Source of the DNA: Sebastes aleutianus
Lineage: Eukaryota; Chordata; Actinopteri; Perciformes; Sebastidae
Length of the DNA: 64,000 nt
Assembly: GCA_916700875.1 (NCBI GenBank)
Contig: CAKAKS010000067.1
Coordinates: 7,715,591 to 7,779,590, forward strand
Direction: 5' to 3'
A model generated the notes under the pieces. It did not search any database. It was not told where the DNA came from and worked only from the letters and a program-made list of their open reading frames with translations. Below, in pieces: positions 9,935 through 21,989 of the stretch. Made by a program: the position numbers and the translations under genes. Within the stretch, counting starts at the first letter, position 1. Each line of letters begins with the position of its first letter.

Positions 9935-10802
9935 ATGCTGCTCAACAAGGTACGTGTCTTTAAACTAGCGATAATTCACCAGCACATTCTCATAGTATGA
10001 ATTAATGAAAGACTGTTCGCTGTAGCTTGTTGTTGTCCTCATTTTTAATCTATCAAGTGAACGCTTTGCTAGCTACGTCACTGCTAACGTTAGCTAACTA
10101 ACAGCGCCAACGGCTAACTGTTATGGTTATAACACTGTCGCTTTCTCACTGTGTTCACACTAATCTATCATATTACACCGTATGTAACGTCTGTGCCTCA
10201 TGTATTAGCATACATTAGTCATAGAGCTAAGCATATGCATCTCTGTAAAAATGATGAGCTCTCTTAGATATATGTATATAGTTATATATTGTAAAACCTG
10301 AAGGTCGTGTAACAAAACTTGCTGAAGAACACCCCATAAATCAGTGTATCTGTTTATTGATTTACTATTGCAGGATCATTAATGTTACTTTGAAAATTAG
10401 CTTTGTGCTAAAACTTGCATTATGAAACTACATGAACACACAATGAACACACTACTATGAACATACTGATAGAGAGTTCAATCATATAATCCATCAAACA
10501 ACTCAAAACAAGAGTCAATACCAACAGGACAATTCACTGTTTACCATTGGCAGAGCATTTTGGCACATTTTTCTTGGGCGCTACCCCCATAATCAGCTGT
10601 GCTGCTCATCCCACAAAATGCATGATCCTTACAAGTTGGACAGCATTGTGAAGGTAAATAAACAGACTTTCCAACGATGTAAAATACAATGACCATTAGC
10701 ATTGTAACAACAGAGAAATAATCCATCAAACACAAGTTACCGAACTTTTTTCCCCAGTTTATCTACCTATCTATCTGTCTATCTACCTATCTACCTATCT
10801 AC

Positions 10803-10835
<33 letters not shown>

Positions 10836-13800
10836 ATTATTGTACAGTAGCCTAGTATAGTTTAGTTTATAGTCATTTAAACTTCAGTAATAATAATTTA
10901 GTAATACAATATGTAATAATAATTAACTTAACAGGGGCTGTTTCTTTCACATACAAGGAATTTGCTTTCGGTGTTTTGGTGCATAACAGTAAACATACTA
11001 ATAGAAAATAAAAAGCAAGTACTACAAAAGTCAGGAAACAATACCTATAAATAAAATATACAATAAAATATGAAAAAAGTACTGTAGCAAATACTTACAA
11101 TATATCAGCTATACAATTAAAGAGCTGAATAGTTGTATAACTTAGTAGTTATGTGCAGAAATGTGCTAAATATTATTCATGTGCAAAAGAATCAGAATCA
11201 GGGTTATTGCCAAGTCACATACAAGGTTTTTACCTTAATGTTTTGGTTCTTAACAAAAAACATAGTAAGAGCAAAAAAAGGCAAGCACTGCAAAAGTCCA
11301 GAAACATAAACATAGAATAGAAAAAAGTTACAATAAAATATGAAAATAATAATAATACAAATATGTAGTGTGTACAATATATCTGTTTTTAAATGAATAA
11401 AGGTAAAGAAAAAATGCATTAAACGTGAGCACGAATTGCCTCCCTCATGTATATTATGGAAAGTCATGTTTCAAGTCTTTATTTATTTCCAATTACAATG
11501 GAGCAGTCAGTGGCAATTCAATTTCTTGTTCTTGGGTTCCTTCCAATGATGCTACTACAAAATGTACAGAAGAAAAACATGCAAGTAAAAATGAGAATCA
11601 AAGACAGAAAACACAAAATGGCCCAGAAGTCAAAATATAGGAATCAAATATAATATATACTAAAATAATTATAATAAAATGAAATATAATACTGTGGTAG
11701 ACTGGTGTATAATAGTGATACAATTAATAAACTGTAATATCGACCGGATAAAATAAATATATAAGTAATCTGTGGTGTTTGCAGGTATAAACAGGTAGTA
11801 GAAGTACAGTAAAGGTTAATTGTACCAGTGCGGTGTGGGTAAAGTGTCATAATGATGAGCTCAAGAGTTCAGCACTAGGACAGAGGGACAAAACATTATA
11901 CATTCAGCTCAATATAATGTAGTCCAGTACAACACCACCTTCAATTGTGACTTCAGTAATTGAACTTACAATTTTAGATTACACATTTTTGTCAATGTCA
12001 CCTCATAAAAACACATGCTGTTGTATTGGACTGCATTATAATGTGCAGGTGTACCTAATAATGAAGTTGCTTCTGAGCGTATGTTTTTGCTTTATTTACA
12101 CAACTTGAATCAAGTTACAAATGTTTATTATCATTTGTCTGTAAAAATTTTATTTTATATTTTCATGCAAAATATTGCATGCTTTTTCTTCTTGTGTGTG
12201 TTTTACAGAAAGAAGAAGCAAATTATCGGAACTTACAGATAAAGTGTCTTTTTTAGTTTATTCTGGGCAAACAAACGCATTTCAGCCTTAAGCCATCATC
12301 AGCTTGTTTGCCCAGAACAAACCAAAAAAGACACTTTATCTGTGTGTGTTGGTTATTTGTTTCCTCGGTTCTTACTACTACCTGACACACCCTATACTGT
12401 TCAAGATTTGGAGACGTGCTCGCTGCTATTTTCTACTTTAATTTACAAAAAGTGAAAGGGCATTTGTTTGTCATTTCTTGATGGCTGGATAGAAAATAGA
12501 GTTGCAGCTTGAGAAATGGGTTAATCTTATTTATTGTGCAGCAGACATTCATTTTTTTTTTAACCCAGATGATTAGAAGTGTCACAAATCTGAGGCAGAA
12601 TCCAAATGCATAAGCTTGACAGGCAGGTAGGTGCAAAACATGTCTTTTATTTAAGAGGAATAACAGGTAAGGTGAGATGGAGGCTGACAGGAGTTTTGGT
12701 TGAGGAGTCGGGAAAGGTATCCAGAGGAATGAGAGCTGGCTGGTGGGCTTTGTAAACTGATAAGGCGAGAGTAGGCAGACAGGTATTCCCGGTAACAAGG
12801 AGAACAGGTGTAAATCTTACGTCTAAAAAGCCAGGAAAACAAACTGACAAACAGGTAAGACTAGCAGGCAAGCTAAACCAGTAGTAGAGCTGGAAGGATG
12901 GCAGATAGACAAATCGTGAATGGCACAACGATACGGTGGAAAATAGCTGTCGGTGGAGAATTCTTGTAGTGAAGCGGAGATGACTTGATGTGAGACAGGT
13001 GGGCTGATTTATTGATGAAACAGACAGACAAAACCAAAAAACACCAAGCACATCTCACTCAAATAAAAGGCTGAAAATAACAAAAAAACACACTCGCACA
13101 CCGGCTGGAGTTACTGGCAGGAGTCACAGAGGATGGGTCGTGACAAAAAAAGTCTTTAGTGATTCTGGAAATGCCTTCACTAGAGAATTAAACGATTTAT
13201 TGAAGTGATCTCTGTGTTTTTCATACATTGTTGGGTTTTTATTTTTCAGGGAAATGGATGCTTAGCTCCGTGACTAGAATGCAATGGTGATACATGAAAA
13301 GCACAGACTGGGGCTAGCTAATGTTTTACTAACTTATTACTTATAACAGTAAAATGTGTGGAGGAGGTGTCCTGTTTAAAGTTAACTTTAACTTTGTTGT
13401 ATGTTGCTGATTTCCCTCCATGCACAGGTTCTCAAAGCCAGCGTACGGTCTGGAATCCGGCTGCAGAGCTCCAGTGCTGCCGCAGCATCTCACAGCAGCC
13501 AATCAGCATCCCTCGGCTTCTCATTTGGTGAGTAGGATGTAGAAACCGTAACATCATTTTAAAGTACAAGTTCACATTTTGTCATATCTGCTTTAAAACA
13601 ATACTCACATGCCTATATGTACAATGAACTGGCTGTGAATAGATCCCTTCCTCAAGCAACTCCATTGTATGTGACAAAATGCACTATCTTCATTCTGTGC
13701 CGAATATATTCCAAAATGTATGTGATGCTTCAGCAGTCAGTCAGACAAATCAAGGGGATATTATTATCTTCCAAAGTTACAGTCTTTGTTGGGTAAAATT

Positions 13801-16800
13801 CCCTATTTGTATTTATTTAATGCTCTTTCTTTACCTTGAGGGAATTTTGTACGGCCCTGTCCAGACCTGGTATTAACGTGCGTCCTCAGTGATCGGATCA
13901 CAAGTGGACAGCTTTAAGTACAGGTGTAAACTCACTCAAGACGCATTGAGGACACCTTGAGATCGGATCTTTCAGACCACATTCAGAGGTGGTCTGGGAC
14001 ACTCATGACCACATTCTTTTAGCAGTGTGTACGCGAATGTGTCCTGGGCCACATCAAAGACCGCTTACTCATCTGATTTCCCGCTGGGATCTGCGGGATC
14101 ACTGCGCTCCTCAGATGAACAGAGCTGACACTCGCTCAACCGCCTCCCCGCTCTCTCCTCCCCACTCTCTGAAGCTCTGTACTCTGCTGTTGCCTGTCAA
14201 ATGCAGTGGTGCTGGTGGCGCGGAGGTCCTCGGGGATCACCGTCCAAAAACCTTGAATGATATTCATTCAATTAGCATATTAGTATTATTCCATTATTAC
14301 TTGGTATCAGGTGGAAATGTTTCCGTTCTTATCATTATGTCTTTCTAGTGTGCATCGCCGTAGTTCTCAGTAATTTTCTCTTCTTAGTGTAGTAACATAG
14401 TTTAACTGCTAAACTTTAAAAACTGTCAAACTGAATGAATGAAGCTTCGGACGCCATCATGTGGTATTCCTCATTTGAGACAAGCTCCAACGCAATGTAT
14501 TGAAACTGCTTTGATATCCTCCGCCCATCTCTATTTTGAACAGATTCAGAAACAATGTGTGCCTTTTCTTTAAAGTGTGTGTGTGTTGAAGTTGTTTATC
14601 ATTGGTCTTGTTGTTGCTTTGGCCCACAGAGCTGACAGACCAGCAAAAGGAGTTCCAACAGCTGGCGAGGAGGTTTGCACGTGAAGAGATCGTCCCTGCT
14701 GCACCTGCTTATGACAGGAGTGGTGAAGTGAGTGTAGCCCAAAGATTAGAGTGTATAATGCATGATTACATAAAGCTTGACTTGTTAGCTCCACTTAATG
14801 ATTCTCCCCATCTTAATAGATTGGCAGCTTTAAAAACACACTACTCTGAGGTGCGATTTGGCTGATAATAGTTTTAAGACTAATTCCACCTAAGATACCT
14901 ATACACTTATACAATATACAGTACATAGTTCACAGCTCTCACTTGTCACTGGCTTGCTGTCATGGACAAAAAAAGACTGACGCTCAATTTTAGCAACGAG
15001 GAGTAACTCTCAATGAGACTTCTGCACCTGTCGACAGGTATGTTGGCCCACTCCTCGTGAGCAAACTGCTCCAGCTGTCTCAGGTTTGAAGGGTGTCTTC
15101 TCCAGACTGCATGTTTCAGCTCCTTCCACAGATGTTCAATAGGATTTAGATCAGGGCTCATAGAAGGCCACTTCAGAATAGTCCAATGTTTTGTTCTTAG
15201 CCATTCTTGGGTGTTTTAGCTGTGTTTTGGGTCATTATCCTGTTTAAGGACCATGACCTGCAACTGAGACCAAGCTTCTGACACTGGGCAGCACATTTCG
15301 CTCCAGAATGCCTTGATAGTCTTGAGATTTCATTGCACCCTGCACAGATTCAAGACACCCTGTGCCAGATGCAGCAAAGCAGCCCATAACATAACCGAGC
15401 CTCCTCCATGTTTCACATTAGGTACAGTGTTCTTTTCTTTGGATGCTTCATTTTTGCGTGTGTGAACATAGAGCTGATGTGACTTGCCAAAAAGCTTGTT
15501 TTGTCTCATCTGTCCAAAGGACATTCTCCCAGAAGCTTTGTGGCTTGTCAATATGCATTTTGGCAAATTCCAGTCTCGCTTTTTTATGATTTGCGTCCTC
15601 CTCGGTTGTCTTCCATTAAGTCCACTTTGGCTCAAACAGTGACGGATGGTGCGATCTGACACTGATGTACCTTGACCTTGGAGTTCACCTCTAATCTCTT
15701 TGGCAGTTGTTCTGGGCTCTTTGGTTACCATTCGTATTATCCGTCTCTTCAATATGTCATCAATTTTCCTCTTGCAGCCATGTCCAGGGAGGTTGGCTAC
15801 AGTCCCATGGACCTTAAACTTCTGAATAATATGTGCAGCTGTAGTCACAGGAACATCAAGCTGCTTGGAGATGGTCTTATAGCCTTTACCTTTAACATGA
15901 AGGTCTATAATGTTCTTTCTGATCTCCTGAGACAACTCTCTCCTTAGCTTTCTGTGGTCCATGTTCAGTGTGGTACACACCATGATACCAAACAGCACAG
16001 TGACTACTTTTCACCCTTTAAATAGGCAGACTGACTGATTACAAGTTTGAAGATACCTGTGATGCTATTTACAGGACACACCTTAGTTTAATATGTCCCT
16101 ATGGTCACATTATTTTACATCTTTTCTAGGGGTACCATCATTTTTGTCCAGGCCAGTTTCATTAGTTTGTTTTTTAAAATGATTCTGTTGAACCACAATT
16201 CAAAAACAATGTCTGATTTTCATTAGTTAATTTTCAGTAAATTTTTATTTATTATTACTTTTGTCAGTTTCAAGTTATTTCAGTGACTATTGTGGGTTTT
16301 TCTTTCTTTAACGGAAGGGTACCAACAATTTTGCCTACGTCTGTACCCATTAGTGCATGGCCCAGGAACTTTTAAGCATCATCATACGGTTTGAGTAGCC
16401 TTTCAATCATTGTATTTCGGTGTTCATGTTGTTCCCCATCTTCATTGTCATTGCCATACAGACCAACAACAATGCTGCTGCCATTTTGGCAGCTATGTTG
16501 AATTTAGGACAGGGTCCATGTCATCGTAATTTAGGATTCCTAACTTGGGAAATCCCTAAGTTAGGACGGTTCTGTAAAAGCTAAATTCCTACCCTAAGAT
16601 AGGATTTTTGTTTTTGTTTCTATAATACCAGAAATCCTAAATGTCATCCTAAACTGAGATAAGATAGGATTTCAGACTCAAGTTTGAATAACTCTTAAAT
16701 GTCCTGTCATTTTGCAGTATCCTATGCCCATCATCAAGAAAGCATGGGAGCTTGGTCTGATGAACGGTCACATCCCACAGGAATATGGTATGTTATTTTC

Positions 16801-19800
16801 TTGCTCATTGATTATTTATATATTAGCTGCCATATTTTAAGCTATTGCATAACATTACCCCGTTTTTGGAAGGCCACAGCTGTCGGGGTTTATTTCACAA
16901 CAATGACCGGCTCGCTGTACATTATCCCTTACTTAATACATGTATATTGAATTTGCTGTGTGAAATAGCATCTCACCCTAAGTGTTAGTATATATATTTT
17001 GTATATATCAGTGGACATTTCTTACAGGCAAGTTGGCTGACGTCCGTCATGTTTGTCTCTTTGTATTCAGGTGGAATGGGCTTGTCAATCTTTGACAACT
17101 GTCTTATCACAGAAGAGTTGGCTTATGGCTGCACAGGAGTACAGACTGCTATCGAAGCAAACTCTCTGGGAGTAAGTTGCCATTTATCAAGTTTGCTAAT
17201 GTTTCATTACCTCCTCACCAGTTTTTTAAGAGTCGGGTAGTCTTTTAAGGTGTCCACCATGAGGGATGCCCCAAGAAACCCAGTTCTTTATTGGAACCAG
17301 TTCCAAATTTTAAGAACCTGGGGTTTTGGTGCTAAAAATAAAATCTTCTTCTACACTATCCACCACTTAGTCCCCTGCCACCACTTCATAGGTGTCGGCG
17401 GTGAATATCTCAAACCTATCTGCATTGTTTGATATTTCCTGAGTTAGGTGGGCAAAATGATTTCCCCCCTGCTGACTCTTAAGCAAAGGAAGCACACATA
17501 AAAGCAAACACACATTCAATCTAGGTCCAATCTCTTCCTTCATAATGTGACTTTTTTTTTTTTTTTTAAATCCATGAATGTTTTAATGTACTGAAAAATG
17601 TAACTGAATTGTTGGGATCAACCATAAGCATCAAGTTTTCCATCAAACCTGTGTGGTGCATGCAGCTGCTGCTGATATGGCAGTTGTGTTCAAATTCTAC
17701 AATGTTCGTTCATTAGAGACGGCGTCATGCATTGGGGGTAAAGAGCACTGTTGCTACTGTGGATTATGGATATCATTTTCTACAATCAATATTTCCAGTA
17801 TCCAGGATGTGCATCAGTCATAACAATGATTAATAACAGTGGTTGTAGCTCCGTGAGAATTAAGTTATATCTGTTTCTCCCACACAGCAAATGCCTGTTA
17901 TTTTAGCTGGCAGTGAAGCACAGAAGAGTAAATACCTGGGAAGGATGGCAGAGGAGCCTCTTATGTGTGTAAGTATTTCATTTAGTAAAAGGACTTTTTT
18001 TGTACAGCGGTGGAAAATAATAAGTACATTCACTCCAGGAGGTACTTTAGTTGAGTATATCCAACGAATGCTACTTAATACTTTTACCACACTTAATTAT
18101 TTAAAATAAATAAGAAAGAATATTGCTTCTCTGCTCATTTAACCCTTTTACTTGTACCGAAGACTGCATTGCAAGTTTTATGTTACTCATACTGTATGTT
18201 TGAATAGGCTCAAAGAATGATATCTATAATCATGGCGTCATGACACTGCTGCAATGATAATAACATAATAGTTTCTATATTTGCTGTCTCCAGCTTCTCA
18301 AATGTGAAGATTTACATTCGTCACATATGATAGTTAACTGAATGTCTTACTACAGCTCTCAGTTGGTAGAGCGGGTCGTCCTTTAACCACAGTGTTAGAG
18401 GTTCGATCCCCAGCTCCTACTGTCCACACGTCAAAGTGTCCTTGAGTAAATAGGACGGTTGCCGTTAAAATAATGTGGAGTCTTGCCTCACAGTACTGCA
18501 CTGTTTACAATGAGATTATCTCACTCTGTGCAAGTTTAACTTTAACACAAGCCCTGACATATCATAGTACTACTATACTACTGTGTGCTGATGACACCAG
18601 CAAAAACTATCAACAATGAATCTGACGGTGTTAACTTACTGTGTGGTGTGTTTTCCGCAGGCGTACTGTGTGACAGAGCCCGGGGCGGGCTCTGATGTGG
18701 CCGGCCTCAAGACCAAAGCTGTGAAAATGGGCGATGAGTATGTTGTTAATGGGCAGAAGATGTGGATCACCAATGGTGGGAAAGCTAACTGGTGGGTACC
18801 ATTGCTGTTATTGTACACAAGAATATATACTCAGTTGCCACTTTAAGTTTATGTTTGCATTGCTGTTTTTTTTCCAACAAAAACTGAACATTATAGCCTT
18901 CATGAAGGGAGGAGTTATTGCAGGACTTTTGTATTAGACTGCATTAGTTTTAGCTAGGTGTTCCTAATAATCTGGCAACTGTATGTGTGTACATATCCTT
19001 CAATGGTAATGAATAAAAACATGACCGTTGCTCTGAAGGTTATCTAAACTTTTATACATCTTTCATATTCCTAGGTACTTCCTCCTGGCCCGCACTAACC
19101 TAGATCCCAAATGTCCAACAGGCAAGGCTTTTACTGGCTTCATTGTGGATGCTGACACTCCAGGAATTCAAATAGGAAGGAAGGTAAGATGAGGCTGAAT
19201 TGTTTTTTTTCTCTAACACATGAACTGGTTTTGTATTAACATCAGTATATTTCTTAGAGGTTAGAACCCTTGTATCACAGGTGGAAATGTAATTTGTAAG
19301 TGATACATGTCTTGAAGATTATTTTACCCATGTCAGTTTGAAGAAAAAAGTACTCCTTTGTATTGTTCTTAAATATTCAGGATATTTTTAAGTCTGACCA
19401 AGCGTCCATTACAATCTCTTAGAGCTCCGTATAGTAACAGGAAACTTGATTTAGAATCACATGCATATTTTTATGCTAAATGCAGTACCTGTCAATATTT
19501 GTCATTGTTTTGTGTTGTTAATTGTTTTTCAGTAATAGATATATACCTACATTTGCATAAAGCAATATTTGCCCACTCCCATATTGATAAGAGTATTAAA
19601 CCACAAGATAACCTGTGCTTGTGCTTGTTTTGTGCCTGTAGGAGATGAACATGGGCCAGAGGTGCTCTGATACCAGAGGCATCACCTTTGAGGATGTGAG
19701 GATACCGAAGGAGAACGTCCTGATCGCAGAGGGATCTGGATTCAAGATTGCCATGGGTGCCTTTGACAACACAAGGCCACCAGTAAGTCTTCTAACTATT

Positions 19801-21564
19801 ACTGAATTGGAAATCATCGGTAACACCAGGTATAAATGTCTCTTGTGTTACCCCAAAGATGGCTCACTTATTTAGTTTTTGCTATTTAAAAAAACAGGAA
19901 TTAATTTGTGTTTAAAAGAGTTTATTTCCATTTTTTAATGGATCAGTAGTAAACAAAACCTGGGGCATATCAGAACAAAACATTTGAGGAGCAAAACTCT
20001 GCAGTTTGGCTTCATATACATGACTTTTAGGGAGTCAGAATAACCAGAAGCTCTTTTCTCCCTCCTATTTTACTAACATTTCTATTATAAACCACATTTT
20101 ATGAGCTGGCCTTGTCACAGCAGGACATTGGTTTGGATTTGTATGGACATGTGAAAATGAGTTTAAACTGCTCCAGATATTTTTCAGTAAAATCTTATAA
20201 AAGTATATATATTTTAAAAAATCTATGTTCCTTATCCACAGAATAATAACAATTGCACCTTTACCTTGCTCATTGGTTTTTACACTGCCGACAGAATCAA
20301 AGACATCTCCCAATATCTGATATTCCATTGCTACCACCAAACAATTTCACCCTGTTAAACATTGCCAATGAAATACTGATGTTTAATTGTATTTGTCACT
20401 GAAGATTTGTGTCTGTGATGTTAACTAATGTAATTAATGCAATGCAGGTGGCAGCAGGAGCTACAGGCCTGGCACAGAGGGCCCTTGAAGAAGCTACCAA
20501 TTATGCACTGGAGAGGAAGACCTTTGGCAAACTTATTGCTGAGGTTAGTTTGCTTTTTTTTTTTATCATCAGAAAACCACATTTTCCGTCACAGGCTTTT
20601 TATTAGGGCTTGGCAATATATTGATATTATACCGATATTATGATATGAGTCTAGATATGGTCTAGATTTTGGAGATCGTAATATGGCATAAGTGTTGTCT
20701 TTTCCTGGTTTTAAAGGCTGCATTACAGTAAAGTAATGCTAGCTGTTCTATTATTTTCCTTTACCCACTTAGTCATTATATCCACATTACTGATGATTAT
20801 TTATCAAAAAACTCATTGTGTAAATATTTTTTGAAAGCACGAATGGTCAACCTTACAATATCGTCGCAATATCGATATCGAGGTATTTCGTCCAAAATAT
20901 CTTGATATTTGATTTTCTCCATATCGCCAAGCCCTTCTTTATATGATATACACATTTTGAGTTCACTGAATTACAGAATTTACTGTAAAATGCTGTTATT
21001 AAAAAAAATGTAAATAATAATAGCATTACTGTCATTAGTGTAGCTATCATGATAACTGACTGTCAGGTGACAACACAGCTGAACAGTGTTATTAGTACAA
21101 AGATGAGTACAGGATCAACAGGCTCCTCTGTCTCCTCCTGTCTCACAGCACCAGGCTGTTTCCTTCCTCCTGGCTGAGATGGCGATGAAAGTCGAGCTGG
21201 CCAGGATGGCGTACCAGCGGTCCGCCTGGGAAGTGGACCAGGGCCGCAGAAACACCTACTACGCCTCCATCGCCAAGGCCTTTGCTGGGGACATCGCCAA
21301 TCAGGTGGCTTCTGATGCTGTTCAGGTATTTGGAGGCAACGGCTTCAACAGTGAATACCCGGTGGAGAAGCTGATGAGAGACGCCAAGATCTACCAGGTG
21401 GGTGATGATGTTGTGCACCTAAATACTGCTAATAGAAGTATATGGCGAAACTTCATTTTCTTGATTATAATTTTTTTGTATTTCCTTTATAGATCTATGA
21501 GGGAACAGCTCAAATCCAAAGACTCATTATTGCCCGAGAACACCTGGGAAGATACAAGAAATGA
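9935..21564 (+). CDS. acadm: Medium-chain acyl-CoA dehydrogenase, mitochondrial
   Basis: The enzyme carries out the first, FAD-dependent step of beta-oxidation on C4-C12 acyl-CoAs in the mitochondrial matrix and passes electrons to ETF. Twelve coding exons: 9935-9949, 13428-13527, 14630-14727, 16718-16787, 17071-17171, 17888-17968, 18661-18791, 19075-19183, 19642-19782, 20448-20543, 21149-21397, 21493-21564. They join in frame to 1263 nt, 420 residues (human 421), and every intron is GT-AG. Residues 1 to about 34 are Ser/Ala/Arg-rich, as in a matrix-targeting presequence. The family signature CVTEPGAGSD (158-167), the WITNG motif, the GGNGF segment in exon 11, and the catalytic Glu in IYEGT (E400, exon 12) are all present. 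Intron 3 holds a dead Tc1 element, intron 6 a SINE, intron 10 a MITE. No frameshift; I read it as intact and orthologous. Confidence 0.97.
10760..10836. repeat. (CTAT)n microsatellite in acadm intron 1
   Basis: Repeated CTAT units, early ones interrupted (CTAC, CTGT), later ones pure. Confidence 0.95.
10930..11400 (-). repeat. Two diverged copies of a LINE-tail-like repeat, acadm intron 1
   Basis: 10930-11095 and 11187-11360 align by eye: 'cacatacaagg', 'gttttggt..ttaac', 'gcaag.actgcaaaagtc.agaaaca', 'tacaataaaatatgaaaa'. 'agaatcagaatcagggttatt' at about 11187 is the usual teleost form of a LINE 3' tail read on the opposite strand. No ORF. Confidence 0.55.
12236..12342. repeat. Imperfect inverted repeat with 28-nt loop, acadm intron 1
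   Basis: 12236-12275 pairs with 12304-12342 with only a few mismatches (outer phrase 'cagataaagtgtctttttt', inner 'ctgggcaaacaa'). On the minus strand the loop reads CTGATGA, a short GGC-UUAAG-GCU hairpin, then GAAA. Those are the two conserved boxes of a hammerhead ribozyme core, which Penelope-like retroelements are known to carry. Here, however, the arms flanking the core pair with each other, which is not the standard fold. Confidence 0.6.
12570..13146. repeat. Probable dispersed repeat in acadm intron 1
   Basis: It begins 'gtcacaaatctgaggcagaatcc' and ends 'agtcacagaggatgggtcgtgac', so 'gtcac ... gtgac' bounds a purine-rich, CAGG-rich non-coding stretch of a type often seen in teleost introns. 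Minus-strand ORFs across it are low-complexity and overlap in several frames. Class not determined. Confidence 0.4.
13845..14240. repeat. GC-richer dispersed repeat in acadm intron 2
   Basis: This stands out in base composition from the AT-rich intron. Phrases like 'gtccagacctggtattaacg', 'gatcggatcacaagtggaca' and 'cagaccacattcagaggtgg' are, from memory, a recurrent teleost transposon relic. The short ORF across it is not supported as a gene. Confidence 0.45.
14946..16345 (-). pseudogene. Tc1/mariner transposon with broken transposase, inside acadm intron 3
   Basis: On the minus strand, 15998-15330 encodes the N-terminal part of a Tc1-like transposase: helix-turn-helix segments and a run of conserved 'KxxGxxSDRTIR'-type residues. 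A stop/frameshift follows. The C-terminal part resumes at 15161-14946 with the family phrase SPDLNPIEHLWKELK, which carries the last acidic DDE/D residue. Between them the DNDPKH motif is legible but is followed at once by a stop. The right terminus ends 'acaattttgcctacgtctgta' at about 16345, with an internal direct repeat 'ggtaccatcatttttgtcc' at 16131, an IR/DR arrangement. No matching left terminus is found near 14,940, so that end is lost. The copy is dead and lies antisense to acadm. Confidence 0.9.
17999..18110. repeat. Fragment of the 'CAGTGGTGGAA' hAT family, acadm intron 6
   Basis: 'acagcggtggaaaataataag' followed by 'aggtactttagttgagta' matches the termini and interior of the elements at 43.5 and 63.5 kb. 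Only one end is present. Confidence 0.5.
18355..18500 (+). repeat. tRNA-derived SINE in acadm intron 6
   Basis: Pol III box A TGGTAGAGCGG (18364-18374) and box B GGTTCGATCC (18400-18409) are spaced as in a tRNA gene. The sequence does not fold into a tRNA at its 3' side and runs on into a SINE body ('gtgtccttgagtaaa'). Confidence 0.75.
19465..19605. repeat. Internal fragment of the 'agggctgtcaa' hAT family, acadm intron 8
   Basis: It matches 'atgctaaatgcagtacctgt', 'tgtcattgttttgtgttgtt' and 'catttgcataaagca' of the 52.3-53.6 kb element. Both ends are missing. It lies about 40 bp upstream of exon 9. Confidence 0.7.
20607..20936. mobile_element. hAT-like MITE, 'AGGGCTTGGCAATAT' termini, acadm intron 10
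   Basis: The left end AGGGCTTGGCAATAT and the right end ATATCGCCAAGCCCT are inverted repeats of about 15 bp with two mismatches. The 8 bases outside each end (tttttatt, tctttata) agree at six positions, a worn 8-bp duplication as expected for hAT. The inside is rich in ATATCGATAT-type words. No ORF. Confidence 0.7.
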
Positions 21565-21968
21565 ACTCTGCACACCTGACTCGTCCTCATTCAAATGTAC
21601 TTTGTTGTAACATTTCTACACGTATTACATGTGTTCCTGGAAATAGATTTGCTTACTTATACTCAGGATACAGTTGCAAAATGTTGTTTGCCTTAACAAC
21701 ACTTCATCCGGCCTTGTTTTTTTCAGACTGATCCAGACCCTGAATTGGTAGTCAGCAGTCCACCTTTCTAATCAGAGAGCATCAAAACCCGTCCACAATA
21801 CCTGTCCCATTTTTAAAAGGGTTTTCCAAATGCAGTTCAGAAATGTGGCCTTAATCTGTGACTTGATGAGTTGAGGATCACCATATTCAGGCAAAAGATC
21901 GCATGACGTTGTCCTGTCAGGTTCCAGCCTCTGTAGATTGTAAAAAAAATAATTTCAAATTAAAAAGA

Positions 21969-21974
21969 AATAAA
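21969..21974 (+). terminator. Likely acadm polyadenylation signal
   Basis: AATAAA lies 405 nt after the stop codon and is the first canonical hexamer downstream. It gives a 3' UTR of about 0.4 kb. A later AATAAA near 22,473 is an alternative. Confidence 0.55.
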
Positions 21975-21989
21975 AAATGTGGACATATT

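Noticed and set aside
12433..13058. Overlapping minus-strand ORFs of 121 and 134 codons
   Set aside because: They lie in an acadm intron within a repeat-like, purine-rich stretch open in several frames at once, a composition effect.
18360..18430. Possible tRNA gene in acadm intron 6
   Set aside because: Boxes A and B are present, but there is no complete acceptor stem and the sequence runs on into a SINE body.
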